This document shows positions 54,694 to 63,748 of a stretch of 64,000 bases of DNA, piece after piece. The stretch comes from Anaerolineae bacterium UTCFX1 (GTDB lineage: Bacteria; Chloroflexota; Anaerolineae; Anaerolineales; Villigracilaceae), in contig MWTB01000002.1 in NCBI GenBank assembly GCA_002050275.1, forward strand, positions 351,176 through 415,175, in the 5' to 3' direction. The notes beneath the pieces are model-generated. The model worked only from the letters and a program-made list of their open reading frames with translations, was not told where the DNA came from and ran no database searches. A program made the position numbers and the translations under genes. The first letter of the stretch is position 1. Each line of letters opens with the position of its first letter.

Positions 54694-55875
54694 ATGGCAA
54701 ACGATATGTATGACGCGATCGTGATCGGCGGCGGAGTAATGGGTTGCGCGACCGCATATTACTTGATGAAATTCGATCCGCGTTTGAAAGTCGTCGTTCT
54801 CGAGATGGATCCAACGTATGCAAAAGCCTCCACGCCGCTTTCGGATGGAAATACGCGCATTCAATTCAACGTGAAAGAAAACATCCAAATGTCGCAATAT
54901 GGACTTGAAGTCCTCAAGACATTTGCCGAAGATATGGCGGTTGGAAATGAAAAACCTGATATCGCGTTCCGGCAGCAAGGAAATCTATTTGTGTTGGATG
55001 ACGCCAGCCGCGACGAGGCTTATGAAGGCATGCTTTTACAAAGAAGCCTCGGCTGCGAAGTCTATTGGTTGACGCCAGAAGAGGTTCAACAGCGTTTTCC
55101 GCTCTATAACTTGAAGAATTGCAGCGCTGGCGCATTCGGTCCGCTTGACGGGACGATGTCGCCTATGGCGGTGTTGAACGCATATAAACATAAGGCGATT
55201 TCGCTCGGGGCGAAATACATCCAAGCGGAAGCGATTGAAGTTCTGCATCAAGCGGGGCGCGTTACGGGAGTTAGGGCAGCGACGGGCGAAGTTCTGCGCG
55301 GAGGAATCGCGCTGAATGCGGCAGGCGCGTGGGCGCCGCTCATCGCTCAAACTGCCGGCGTAAATTTGCCGATCGCGCCCACGAAGCGCCAGATCACGAT
55401 CGTTGAAACGAATTATCGCAGCGAGAGCATTCTGCCGATGTTGTTTTTGCCCTCAGGTTTATATATCGTTCATGAGGGCGCGGGCTTGTTTATGGTCGGC
55501 AAGTCGTTCCCCGATGATTACGTCGGCTACGATGATTTCCGTTGGGAAAAAAATGTATTTGAGGAGCGCATCTGGTTTGAATTGGCGGATCACATTCCCT
55601 TGTTCGACCGCCTTAAGATCTTACGCGGCTGGGCAGGACTGTATGAGGTCAATACGCTGGACGGCAACGCGATCCTCGGTGAAACTCCGCAGATGCAAGG
55701 TTTCTTTTTTGCTAACGGATTTTCGGGGCATGGTTTTCAGCAGGCGCATGCGGTCGGCAGATACACCGCAGAGTTAATGCTGGGCAAACCTCCAACTTTA
55801 GATCTCTCTGTTTTTTTAGCGAGCCGAATCGCAGAGAATAAGCCTGTATTCGAGAGCAAGAAGAAAATTATCTAA
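54694..55875 (+). CDS. FAD-dependent oxidoreductase, DAO family (sarcosine oxidase beta-like)
   Basis: 393 residues with the FAD-binding DAIVIGGGVMGCATAYYLM (residues 7-25) and VVVLEMDP ending the Rossmann strand, then a substrate-binding region and a C-terminal second FAD segment GWAGLYEVNTLDGNAILGE plus GFFFANGFSGHGFQQAHAVGR. Such proteins oxidise the C-N bond of glycine, sarcosine, D-amino acids or similar amines. The exact substrate is unknown, and no heterotetrameric partner subunits adjoin. Either ATG at 54694 or 54706 could be the start. The gene converges on the creatininase-family gene 21 bp away. Confidence 0.88.
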   Translation: MANDMYDAIVIGGGVMGCATAYYLMKFDPRLKVVVLEMDPTYAKASTPLSDGNTRIQFNVKENIQMSQYGLEVLKTFAEDMAVGNEKPDIAFRQQGNLFVLDDASRDEAYEGMLLQRSLGCEVYWLTPEEVQQRFPLYNLKNCSAGAFGPLDGTMSPMAVLNAYKHKAISLGAKYIQAEAIEVLHQAGRVTGVRAATGEVLRGGIALNAAGAWAPLIAQTAGVNLPIAPTKRQITIVETNYRSESILPMLFLPSGLYIVHEGAGLFMVGKSFPDDYVGYDDFRWEKNVFEERIWFELADHIPLFDRLKILRGWAGLYEVNTLDGNAILGETPQMQGFFFANGFSGHGFQQAHAVGRYTAELMLGKPPTLDLSVFLASRIAENKPVFESKKKII

Positions 55876-55896
55876 CGCATTTCCATATTTCGCTTC

Positions 55897-57054
55897 TTAC
55901 TTCCATTGCCCATATCCTTCGTTCCGACGTTTTTCGCGCCGTTCATGCTGCTCGTGGATTTGCTCTACATGATCAACCTTCTCCTCGACGGCGGCTTCGA
56001 GCCACAATTTACCTTTTTCCGCGGTGGCGCAACTCCCTGCGCCGTATGCGCCGGTCTTTGTGTCATCGTCCCAAGGCGGGTTAGCAATTAACGCGCCGCC
56101 CTCGATCCAATCCATGTAATAATCTGGAGTAGCAATAAAATCGGTTTCATTTACAACGCGTTCCATACGGCATAGATCGGGGCGCAGGTGAAGCATGTAG
56201 GAAGTCTCCAGTTCGCCGGCGTGTCCCATTCCGCCGATCGGCGACGAACGGTGTTTTGCCAGCGCTTCTGCGCCTAGCCGCCCAGACGTATGAAGCCATG
56301 CCGTCGCGCAGAAGATGCGACGATGACGTTCGCCGGCGTACTTCACAACATTGACTAAGAATGACATATTGCCGCCGTGCCCACTCATCAGGTAGAAGCG
56401 CTCGAAGCCTCGTGCGACAAATGCGTCAATGACTGCAAGCCAGAAATCTTCAAAGGCGCGCCCGCCGGCGTTTAGCGTGCCGGCAAATGCGGCGCGGTGC
56501 GTGCTGACCCCGTACGGCATAACCGGCAACGCCCAGCAACGCGCGGGAGATGCCCCCGCCGTTTTGGCGGCAATTGTATTTATAATAACGGTGTCCACGC
56601 AAAGCGGGAGGTGGAATCCGTGTTGCTCCGTATGGCCGATAGGCAGTAGGATGACTTTGCCGCGCTCCGAATCGGGCGGCAGAAAATCTCGCGGCGTTTT
56701 TTGAGCAGGGGAAGGGAGGCGCAGAATGGATGTCGACTGATTGAGTATAGCCGCGGATTGCGGATCAATTCCCGACGGCGCAAGACAATAGACTTGAGAG
56801 AAACCGTCATCGCGTAGACTGTCGAGCAGGTTGAGAACATACGGAAAGAAGGTGCGCTCCGGCAACTCTAATCCGCTTCCATGCCAGCCAAACGGAAATT
56901 GCGGCAATAATCCCACGCGTGCGGGATCGCCCAGCTGGTTTGCGAGACGATGGAAATCGTAGCCTGAACCAAGCGGTAAAATTAATGGCGTATTGCGCGG
57001 CAAATCTGCGACTTGATCCCAATACAAAGTCTCGTAATTGAAGAAGGAGGTCAT
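55897..57054 (-). CDS. Creatininase-family amidohydrolase with degenerate N-terminal repeat
   Basis: 385 residues. The C-terminal 250 residues are a complete creatininase-type metal hydrolase: Glu143 and His145 in IGHTEQHGFHLP, Asp154 in LCVDT, His226 in SGHGGN and Glu281 in GHAGELETS are the likely metal ligands and catalytic residues. Residues 11-115 look like a shortened, degenerate copy of the same fold (LPRNTPLILPLGS; then LLPQFPFGW...GFSQVYCLAPSG aligning with ALPVMPYGV...GFERFYLMSGHGG), with the ligands lost. The family covers creatinine, mycofactocin precursor and pyrimidine-related amide hydrolases, so the substrate is open. An AAGGAAC site precedes the ATG. It is flanked by an amine-type oxidase and a peptide-type transporter. 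Confidence 0.85.
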   Translation of the reverse strand: MTSFFNYETLYWDQVADLPRNTPLILPLGSGYDFHRLANQLGDPARVGLLPQFPFGWHGSGLELPERTFFPYVLNLLDSLRDDGFSQVYCLAPSGIDPQSAAILNQSTSILRLPSPAQKTPRDFLPPDSERGKVILLPIGHTEQHGFHLPLCVDTVIINTIAAKTAGASPARCWALPVMPYGVSTHRAAFAGTLNAGGRAFEDFWLAVIDAFVARGFERFYLMSGHGGNMSFLVNVVKYAGERHRRIFCATAWLHTSGRLGAEALAKHRSSPIGGMGHAGELETSYMLHLRPDLCRMERVVNETDFIATPDYYMDWIEGGALIANPPWDDDTKTGAYGAGSCATAEKGKLWLEAAVEEKVDHVEQIHEQHERREKRRNEGYGQWK

Positions 57055-57136
57055 TTTTTGTTCCTTATAAATTGCGTGTAGCCAATTACTTCACACAGCA
57101 ACACCACAAATAAAATCTCTCCAAAACAATGCTGCA

Positions 57137-57190
57137 AATTGCCTTGTAATTCAAATGGCAATTGCCTTTTCCTAACCGAAAAACTACAGT
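57137..57190 (+). promoter_or_regulatory. Inverted repeat and weak promoter upstream of the peptide ABC operon
   Basis: AATTGCC (57137-57143) and GGCAATT (57157-57163) form a 7-bp inverted repeat with a 13-bp spacer, and the right half is itself part of GGCAATTGCC. TTGCCT (57162-57167), 17 nt and TACAGT (57185-57190) form a weak promoter overlapping the right half-site. A regulator could act here. Both calls are tentative. Confidence 0.3.
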
Positions 57191-57259
57191 AGAATATTTA
57201 AGATACGCTCAACCGATAGCGCGCCACCTCAACGCTATAGATAACTTAAAGGAGTAACG

Positions 57260-58894
57260 ATGAGAAACAATCTGCGAGTTTTTGTTATTATAACCATACT
57301 GGGATTAATCCTATCGGCATGCGGCGGGGGAGCGCCTACTGCCGCCGCCGTGCTGCGCATCGGTTGGTTGGGCGTGCCAGATACGCTGAATCCTGCCTAC
57401 GCATTCCTTACTGAAGCCTATAGTATTTTCGACCTTGTCTATTCGCCGCTAGTGACCGAATCTCCATCAGGTGAGTATGTAGGCGCGCTTGCAAAAGAAT
57501 GGAGCGTATCCGACGATCACTTGACTTGGACATTCGCTTTGAAGGACGGTTTGAAATGGCATAACGGCGAAGATTTTACCGCCGACCAAATGGCTTGGGC
57601 AATTAATGCGATCATCGCTGACCCCGATGGTTGGGCGGCGCTCTCTGGCTATGTTGACGGCTTCAGCGAGGCGACCGCGCCGGACGCGAAGACCGTTCAA
57701 ATTGTCACAGAATATCCGATCGCCAACATGGAATACCGGCTGTCATTTTTATACGCTGTATATCCGCCGGACTTTGAATCGTTCGCCAGCCCGGAAGAAT
57801 TGCAAAATTTCCTCAACGATCATCCTATCGGCACAGGCGCGTTCAAAATGAATGCATTCGATAAAGATAGAGGCGTGCTGATCTTGGACGCTAATAAAGA
57901 ATATGTCGACGGCGCGCCTTTCCTTGGCCAAGTGATCTTTCAGAAATTTGACGCGGCTGATGCGATGATTCAAGCGCTGAAAGCGGGAGATATTGATCTC
58001 GTTCTCGGCATACCCGCCAGCGCGTATGAAACTGTCAAGAACTTTCAGAACGTTAAGGCGGTCGCGTTTGAAGGGCGCGGATTTGACGAGCTTATTATCA
58101 ATGACACATCCGAGGATAACGACCCGCCTTCAACCGGCAACCCGGCGCTGAAGGACCCGGCGGTGCGCCTCGCTTTAGAAACGGCGACCAATCGCCAAGA
58201 TCTGATTGATATTGTGCTGCAAGGTTTGGGAAAGCCCGGCTCTACGATCGTTCCACCGACACTAGGTGGAGGCTTCTGGCATAACCCTGAGATTAAACCA
58301 GTCGAATTCGATATCGCTAAAGCCAATCAAATCCTCGATGAGGCTGGCTACATCATGGGCGCCGACGGCGTACGCGCGAAAGACGGCGTACGTCTCGAAT
58401 TCCGCCTGCAATTCGACGCCGAATCGTCCAACTATCCGCGTATCGCCGACTTGCTCTCCGATTGGTATAAGCAGATCGGCGTGAAAGCCACACCGCAAGG
58501 TATGGACGCGGATACGCTTATCGCTGCAATGACGGCGGTCGGCGATTACGACTTAGTAATTTGGGGCTGGGTGGCGGATCCTGATCCCGACTTTATTCTG
58601 GGCGTCATGCTGTCCGATCAGTACACGCCGGGAGGCTGGAATGATTCCGGCTACCATAACCCCGCCTATGATGCGCTTTACGAAAAACAGCAATCTGCCA
58701 TAGACAAAAACGAACGTCGAGAGTTTGTCTACGAAATGCAAGAGATGGTGTATAACGACCGTCCGTATATTGTCCTCTATTACGACGTAGCGCTGCAGGC
58801 GTATCGCTCGGACCGCTTCACCGACTTCATCGAGTCGCCTTTAGGAATTGAGATCAGCGCTTCGCTGGCGCAAGTGAAGCCGGTAGACAAATAA
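57260..58894 (+). CDS. Peptide/nickel-type ABC transporter, substrate-binding lipoprotein (family 5)
   Basis: 544 residues with a lipoprotein signal peptide (lipobox LSAC, Cys21). The mature part is an SBP family 5 protein: LRIGWLGVPDTLNPAYAF, DLVYSPLVTESPSGEYVGALAKEWSVSDDHLTWTFALKDGLKWHNGEDFTADQM (about residues 53-115 in all), and a C-terminal part with REFVYEMQEMVYNDRPYIVLYY. These proteins deliver oligopeptides, dipeptides, nickel or other solutes to the permeases. An AAAGGAG site precedes the ATG. A hairpin separates it from the first permease gene. Confidence 0.93.
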   Translation: MRNNLRVFVIITILGLILSACGGGAPTAAAVLRIGWLGVPDTLNPAYAFLTEAYSIFDLVYSPLVTESPSGEYVGALAKEWSVSDDHLTWTFALKDGLKWHNGEDFTADQMAWAINAIIADPDGWAALSGYVDGFSEATAPDAKTVQIVTEYPIANMEYRLSFLYAVYPPDFESFASPEELQNFLNDHPIGTGAFKMNAFDKDRGVLILDANKEYVDGAPFLGQVIFQKFDAADAMIQALKAGDIDLVLGIPASAYETVKNFQNVKAVAFEGRGFDELIINDTSEDNDPPSTGNPALKDPAVRLALETATNRQDLIDIVLQGLGKPGSTIVPPTLGGGFWHNPEIKPVEFDIAKANQILDEAGYIMGADGVRAKDGVRLEFRLQFDAESSNYPRIADLLSDWYKQIGVKATPQGMDADTLIAAMTAVGDYDLVIWGWVADPDPDFILGVMLSDQYTPGGWNDSGYHNPAYDALYEKQQSAIDKNERREFVYEMQEMVYNDRPYIVLYYDVALQAYRSDRFTDFIESPLGIEISASLAQVKPVDK

Positions 58895-58922
58895 AAGCTG
58901 GCTTGCCATTACAACGAGAAAT

Positions 58923-58973
58923 GAAGCGAGAAGGAAAGACGCAATTGCGATAAGCGGCAAAACTTCTCGCTTC
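58923..58973 (+). terminator. Hairpin between binding-protein and permease genes
   Basis: A perfect 11-bp stem (GAAGCGAGAAG at 58923-58933 and its complement at 58963-58973) with a 29-nt loop, 28 nt after the binding-protein stop codon and without a T-tract. It matches in position the hairpin between aapJ and aapQ and probably tunes relative expression. Confidence 0.55.
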
Positions 58974-59000
58974 CATCGATTTTAAAGAGAAGGATCGGAC

Positions 59001-59978
59001 ATGGCGCGTCGAGACTATTTGATCGGCAAAATGGGTATATCGTTGCTGACCCTGCTCTTCGTTCTTCTGTTGGACTTTCTGCTGTTTCGCGTACTACCGG
59101 GCGATCCCGTTCGAGCGGTGATCGGGCGCAATATTCGCATTTCGGCGGATGTGCAGAGTTCATTACGCGCACAATTTGGGCTGGATAAACCCATCTTTCT
59201 CGACCAATTCGTAGATACGCTCGGTCAGTGGGCGCGTGGAAACTTGGGCGTTTCATGGTCGCAACGCAGGCCCGTCAGCGAAATCTTAATCTCCAAATTG
59301 TGGAATACGTTGCTTCTGATCGGGTTGGGGCAATTATTTTCGATCATTTTCGGCGTGATGCTGGGGCTGCTCGCGGGCTGGAAGCGCAAAACGCCCTTCG
59401 ACATAGGCGCGCTAACGTTTTCACTGATCGCTTGGGCAACGCCGACATTTTGGTTGGGGATCATCTTATTAGTGTCCGGAAGCGCGTGGTTCGGCCTGCC
59501 GACTGGCGGCATCGTCAGCCCGGCGAATATTGGAAAGCCGCTTCACACTGTGCTTCCGGACCTGATCCGTCACCTCATTTTGCCCACGTTGACGTTCACG
59601 ATTCTCTATCTGGGCGAGTACATGCTGATTATGCGCTCATCAATTCTTGAGACGCTTAGCGAAGACTATATCTTGACTGCGCGCGCAAAAGGGATGAGCA
59701 ATTTTCAAGTCTTAATGCGTCATGGCTTGCGAAACGCCATGCTCCCCATGGTGACGATCATCGCGTTGAATCTTGGGTTCACTGTATCCGGCGCGATCTA
59801 CATCGAAACGGTCTTTTCGTACGACGGGCTGGGCAATCTCGTTCAGACCGCGCTGGTTAAACAAGATTATCCGTTGTTGCAAGGCGCCTTTCTCTTGTTA
59901 GCAGTCAGCGTAATCGCCGCAAATATGCTCGCCGACTTCCTCTACACTTATTTAGATCCGCGCGTGAAAGCGAATTGA
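59001..59978 (+). CDS. Peptide-type ABC transporter permease (DppB-like)
   Basis: 325 residues with about six membrane helices and the DppB-type N-terminus LLFVLLLDFLLFRVLPGDPVRAVIG (residues 16-40). The EAA loop is ETLSEDYILTARAKGMSNFQVLMRHGLRNAMLPMV (about residues 214-248), which docks on the ATPases. An AAGGA site lies before the ATG. The DppC-like gene starts 1 bp after the stop codon. Confidence 0.93.
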   Translation: MARRDYLIGKMGISLLTLLFVLLLDFLLFRVLPGDPVRAVIGRNIRISADVQSSLRAQFGLDKPIFLDQFVDTLGQWARGNLGVSWSQRRPVSEILISKLWNTLLLIGLGQLFSIIFGVMLGLLAGWKRKTPFDIGALTFSLIAWATPTFWLGIILLVSGSAWFGLPTGGIVSPANIGKPLHTVLPDLIRHLILPTLTFTILYLGEYMLIMRSSILETLSEDYILTARAKGMSNFQVLMRHGLRNAMLPMVTIIALNLGFTVSGAIYIETVFSYDGLGNLVQTALVKQDYPLLQGAFLLLAVSVIAANMLADFLYTYLDPRVKAN

Positions 59979-59979
59979 T

Positions 59980-60939
59980 ATGAGCGATCACTGGAAACTT
60001 TTTCTTCGCAACCTCAGCGAGTTTTGGAAGGCGTTCCGCCGCAACAAACTGGGACTCGTCGGCGGCTTCTTGATCTTAACGGCGCTGCTGGCGGCGATTT
60101 TTGCTCCCGCGTTAACTCCGCATAGCGCGGTTGACATCATGCGCGATTCAAACGGTCGCGCGCTAACGTTCGCTTCGCCGGCAACGCATAGTCCGCTCGG
60201 CACAGACGACGCAGGGCACGATATTTGGGCGCTGTTGATCTACGGCGCGCGCATTTCGCTCATGGTTGGGTTTTTGGCGGGCTTTATCTCGATGTTCGTC
60301 GGCAGTTCGCTGGGCATTATCGCCGGATATTTTGGCGGCGCAGTGGACACGCTTGTCATGCGCGTCACCGATATTCTTATGGTCATTCCCGACCTGCCGC
60401 TGATGCTCGTGTTGGTGGCGACCATCCGCCAAATGGATTTAAAGGTCTCGCCGCTTTCGGTTTTGATTCTCGTGATTGGCTTGCTCTACTGGACGAGCGC
60501 GGCGCGCTTGATCCGCTCGCAAACATTGACGATTAAAGAACGGCAATTCGTCGCGCGCGCGCGCGCGATCGGGGCTGGTCATTGGCATATCATCCGTAAA
60601 CACATCTTGCCGCAACTCATGCCGTTGATCGTGACGAACACGGTCTTGATTTTGTCCACTGCCATTTTGATCGAATCGGGATTGGCGTTTCTAGGGTTAG
60701 GCGACCCGACTCAACCGTCGTGGGGCACAATGCTGAATTTTGCGTTCAGCCGCAGTGCGATCTCTAACGGCGCGTGGTGGTTTTATCTCCCGCCCGGGAT
60801 CGCTATCTTGTGGGTCAGTTTGGGCTGTATTTTGCTAGGGAACGTGCTGGAAGAAATGATGAATCCGCGTTTGACGGCGCATTATCTGGAAGGCGATAAA
60901 GGTATGATCGCTATAACGGATAAGGAGACAGGCTTATGA
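59980..60939 (+). CDS. Peptide-type ABC transporter permease (DppC-like)
   Basis: 319 residues: a cytoplasmic N-terminus with EFWKAFRRNKLGLVGGFLI, PLGTDDAGHDIWALLIYGARISLMVG (the DppC-type signature, about residues 70-96), about six helices, and the EAA loop KERQFVARARAIGAGHWHIIRKHILPQ (about 187-213). It pairs with the DppB-like permease. Its stop codon overlaps the start of the next ATPase gene by 4 bp. Confidence 0.93.
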   Translation: MSDHWKLFLRNLSEFWKAFRRNKLGLVGGFLILTALLAAIFAPALTPHSAVDIMRDSNGRALTFASPATHSPLGTDDAGHDIWALLIYGARISLMVGFLAGFISMFVGSSLGIIAGYFGGAVDTLVMRVTDILMVIPDLPLMLVLVATIRQMDLKVSPLSVLILVIGLLYWTSAARLIRSQTLTIKERQFVARARAIGAGHWHIIRKHILPQLMPLIVTNTVLILSTAILIESGLAFLGLGDPTQPSWGTMLNFAFSRSAISNGAWWFYLPPGIAILWVSLGCILLGNVLEEMMNPRLTAHYLEGDKGMIAITDKETGL

Positions 60940-61922
60940 ACGAGAAACCGTTATTGCGCGTGCGCGGACTGACAACTGAGTTTGTCACATCGGAAGGCGC
61001 AGTTGCGCGCGCCCTGGAAGACGTATCGTTCGACGTTCTACCGGGCAAGACTGTCGGACTGGTGGGCGAATCGGGATCGGGAAAAACGACCACACTCATG
61101 GCGCTGATGCGCCTGTTGCCCGCCAGCGGACGCATTACAAAAGGCAAAGTCTGGTTTAACGACACAAATCTTTTAGCGTTGTCTGAGCGTGAAATGCGCG
61201 ATTATCGCTGGAAGAGCATGGCGATCGTTTTTCAGGGGGCGATGAACGCGCTTAACCCGGTGATGAAAGTCGGCGATCAGATTCGCGAGGCGATTCTGCT
61301 GCACGATCTAATGGACCGTGGCGCCGCAGAAAAACGCGTGAGAGACCTGCTGGAAATGGTGGGAATCGCGCCAGCTCGACGCGATCAATACCCGCACCAG
61401 TATTCAGGCGGAATGCGTCAGCGCGCCATGATCGCGATGGCGCTGGCATGCGCGCCCGATATCTTGTTCGCAGACGAGCCGACCACTGCGCTCGACGTGA
61501 TGATTCAGGCGCAGATTCTGCAATTGTTAAAGGAGATCCAAAGAGCGCTAGGGCTGGCGGTCGTAATCGTAACGCATGATCTCGGCGTAGTAGCGGAAGT
61601 GTGCGACGAAGTAGTAGTGTTGTATGGCGGCAAAGTGGCTGAATACGGCAGTGTTGATCGCATTTACAATCACGCGCAACACCCATACACGCAACGCTTG
61701 CTTGAATCCTTCCCTGATATTAACAACCCCAGCGAAACGTTAGCGTCCATCCCCGGAACGCCGCCGCGCCTGACGCAGTTGCCGCCCGGCTGCCGCTTCG
61801 AGCCGCGTTGTCACGTCAAGATCAACCGCTGCGCTGAAGTTTCACCGCCCTTGTTGGAAGTCGAGCCGGGGCATTACGTCGCGTGTATTTTGCGCGAAGG
61901 GAAGGAGGCGAATTTCCAATGA
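60936..61922 (+). CDS. Peptide-type ABC transporter ATPase (DppD-like)
   Basis: 328 residues. Walker A GESGSGKTTT, Q-loop in VFQGAMNALNP, signature YSGGMRQRAMIAMAL, Walker B ILFADEPTTALDV and H-loop ITHD-like VTHDLG. The C-terminal oligopeptide/dipeptide extension holds a Cys set (GCRFEPRCHVKINRC and YVACIL) that coordinates a cluster in some family members. The ATG overlaps the upstream gene as ATGA, and the TGA overlaps the following ATG. Confidence 0.94.
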   Translation: MNEKPLLRVRGLTTEFVTSEGAVARALEDVSFDVLPGKTVGLVGESGSGKTTTLMALMRLLPASGRITKGKVWFNDTNLLALSEREMRDYRWKSMAIVFQGAMNALNPVMKVGDQIREAILLHDLMDRGAAEKRVRDLLEMVGIAPARRDQYPHQYSGGMRQRAMIAMALACAPDILFADEPTTALDVMIQAQILQLLKEIQRALGLAVVIVTHDLGVVAEVCDEVVVLYGGKVAEYGSVDRIYNHAQHPYTQRLLESFPDINNPSETLASIPGTPPRLTQLPPGCRFEPRCHVKINRCAEVSPPLLEVEPGHYVACILREGKEANFQ

Positions 61923-62923
61923 CTCCGAATCCTATTCTTGAAGCGCGCGAGCTACACACTTATTTTCTCGTTCCCCAATCGCCATTCGAAGCATTGATGC
62001 GCCGGCCGCATTTATCGGTGAAAGCGGTGGACGGAGTCTCATTCGCATTGATGCGCGGCGAAACGCTGGCGATCGTGGGCGAATCGGGATGCGGCAAGAC
62101 AACTATTGCGCGAACGCTGATTGGTCTGGAAGCGAAGACGAAAGGCGAAATCCTCTTCGACGGCAAGGAAGTCGCCTTGCGCGACGGGCAGACGGCAATC
62201 GGTTTAAAACATTTACGCCAACGCGCGCAGATGATCTTCCAAGACCCGTACGAATCGTTGAATCCGCGCGCGACGATCTTTGACATCGTCGCTGAGCCGT
62301 TGGTCGTGCATGGGTTGGCGAAAGGCGAACGCGAACGGACGGCGGCGGTTACAACGGCATTGGAGGACGCAGGCTTGCGCCCAGCGGAACATTACTTTAT
62401 GCGCTATCCTTATGAACTCTCTGGCGGACAGCGTCAGCGCGTAGTGATCGCCAGCGCATTGGTTTTACAGCCCGAACTGCTGATTGCGGATGAACCGGTC
62501 TCAATGCTCGACGTTTCCATTCGCGCTGAGATTCTGAATTTGTTGCGCGATCTGCGCCAAAAGCGCGGCATCAGCGTTATTTTTATTACGCATGATCTCA
62601 GCACGGTCGCCTATTTTGCGGATCGCATCGCAGTAATGTATTTGGGACGCATCGTGGAGATCGGCTTGACGCGCGAAGTATTGCGCGATCCGCAGCATCC
62701 GTATACAAAGGCGCTGCTTTCGGTGGCGCCCGCGCCCAATCCGCGTTTGCGGCGCAAGCGCGTAATCCTTCAAGGCGAGACGCCGAATCCAATCAACCTG
62801 CCGAGCGGCTGTCGTTTCCATCCGCGTTGCCCGGTGGCGTTCGATCAGTGCAAGATCAAAGATCCGCAGCTGACCGTTTTGAGCGAGACGCATCAGGCGG
62901 CGTGTTTACTGCTTGAGAAATAA
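61919..62923 (+). CDS. Peptide-type ABC transporter ATPase (DppF-like)
   Basis: 334 residues from the ATG at 61919, which overlaps the DppD-like stop codon and follows GAAGGAGG; the frame from 61883 is longer but lacks such a site. Walker A GESGCGKTT, Q-loop MIFQDPYESLNPR, signature LSGGQRQRVVIASAL, Walker B LLIADEPVSMLDVS and H-loop ITHDLS. The C-terminal extension again carries GCRFHPRCPVAFDQC and ACLLLEK. The stop codon TAA shares its last base with the ATG of the RNA methyltransferase gene. Confidence 0.94.
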   Translation: MTPNPILEARELHTYFLVPQSPFEALMRRPHLSVKAVDGVSFALMRGETLAIVGESGCGKTTIARTLIGLEAKTKGEILFDGKEVALRDGQTAIGLKHLRQRAQMIFQDPYESLNPRATIFDIVAEPLVVHGLAKGERERTAAVTTALEDAGLRPAEHYFMRYPYELSGGQRQRVVIASALVLQPELLIADEPVSMLDVSIRAEILNLLRDLRQKRGISVIFITHDLSTVAYFADRIAVMYLGRIVEIGLTREVLRDPQHPYTKALLSVAPAPNPRLRRKRVILQGETPNPINLPSGCRFHPRCPVAFDQCKIKDPQLTVLSETHQAACLLLEK

Positions 62924-63693
62924 TGGACATCAGCAGCGTTCAAAACCCGCGCGTCAAGCGGCTGGTCAAACTGCGCGAAGATAAAAAAGCCCGCGCAGAA
63001 GACGGTTTGACGCTCGTCGAAGGATTCGATGAAATGCGACTTGCTGTCGCCGCTGGGCATACGCCCCAGACGATTCTATTTGCGCCTGAGTTGACTTCGC
63101 GCTCTATGGAATTTCCCGCTGGCGAGTATCTGAGTGTCTCGCGCGCGGTCTTTGAGAAAATCTCGTATCGCCAGAACCCAGACGGATGGTTGGGCGTTTT
63201 TCCAATTCCGCGGCGAAGGCTCGACGACCTAAGCTTGAGCGTTTCACCGCTGATTATCGTCGCCGAAGCGGTGGAAAAGCCGGGCAACCTCGGAGCGATT
63301 TTGCGCAGCGCCGACGCAGTTTGTGCGGATGCGCTCCTCGTCTGCAGCCCGCGCGCAGATGCATGGAATCCCAACGTTATCCGCGCCAGCCGCGGGACGA
63401 TTCTCAGCGTGCCGCTCGTCGAATGTGACAATGCTTCTGCGCTGGAATGGTTGCGACGCAACGCGATACGCGTCATCGCTGCGACTCCCGCCGCCGAGAC
63501 GCTGTACACAGAAGTGGATTTACGCGCGCCTTCCGCTATCGCAGTCGGCGCTGAAGCGGAGGGCTTGTCCGATTTTTGGATGGCGAATGCGAACGTAAAA
63601 GTGAAAATCCCGATGATGGGAAAAGTGAATTCGTTGAACGTATCGGTCTCGACGGCGTTGATTTTATATGAAGCGGTGAGGCAGCGAGGCTGA
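62923..63693 (+). CDS. SpoU/TrmH-family RNA 2'-O-methyltransferase
   Basis: 256 residues: an N-terminal substrate-binding domain (DISSVQNPRVKRLVKLREDKKARAEDGLTLVEG) and a SPOUT methyltransferase domain (about residues 105-256) with motif 1 VEKPGNLGAILRSADA, motif 2 AVGAEAEGLS and motif 3 KIPMMGKVNSLNVSVSTALILYEA, the trefoil-knot SAM site. Such enzymes methylate ribose 2'-OH in 23S rRNA or tRNA; the exact site is not predictable. Its start overlaps the preceding ATPase stop codon by one base, so it is translated from the transporter mRNA, an odd functional pairing. Confidence 0.93.
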   Translation: MDISSVQNPRVKRLVKLREDKKARAEDGLTLVEGFDEMRLAVAAGHTPQTILFAPELTSRSMEFPAGEYLSVSRAVFEKISYRQNPDGWLGVFPIPRRRLDDLSLSVSPLIIVAEAVEKPGNLGAILRSADAVCADALLVCSPRADAWNPNVIRASRGTILSVPLVECDNASALEWLRRNAIRVIAATPAAETLYTEVDLRAPSAIAVGAEAEGLSDFWMANANVKVKIPMMGKVNSLNVSVSTALILYEAVRQRG

Positions 63694-63748
63694 ATCAAGC
63701 GGGAACATTTTGGCGGGGGAGCGAGTTAAATCAAAACGAGGAGAATCC

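Noticed and set aside
62940-63698. Open minus-strand frame of 252 codons
   Set aside because: It is the mirror of the SpoU methyltransferase gene, whose motifs are clear on the plus strand. The reverse product is Ser/Arg/Ala-rich without a fold.
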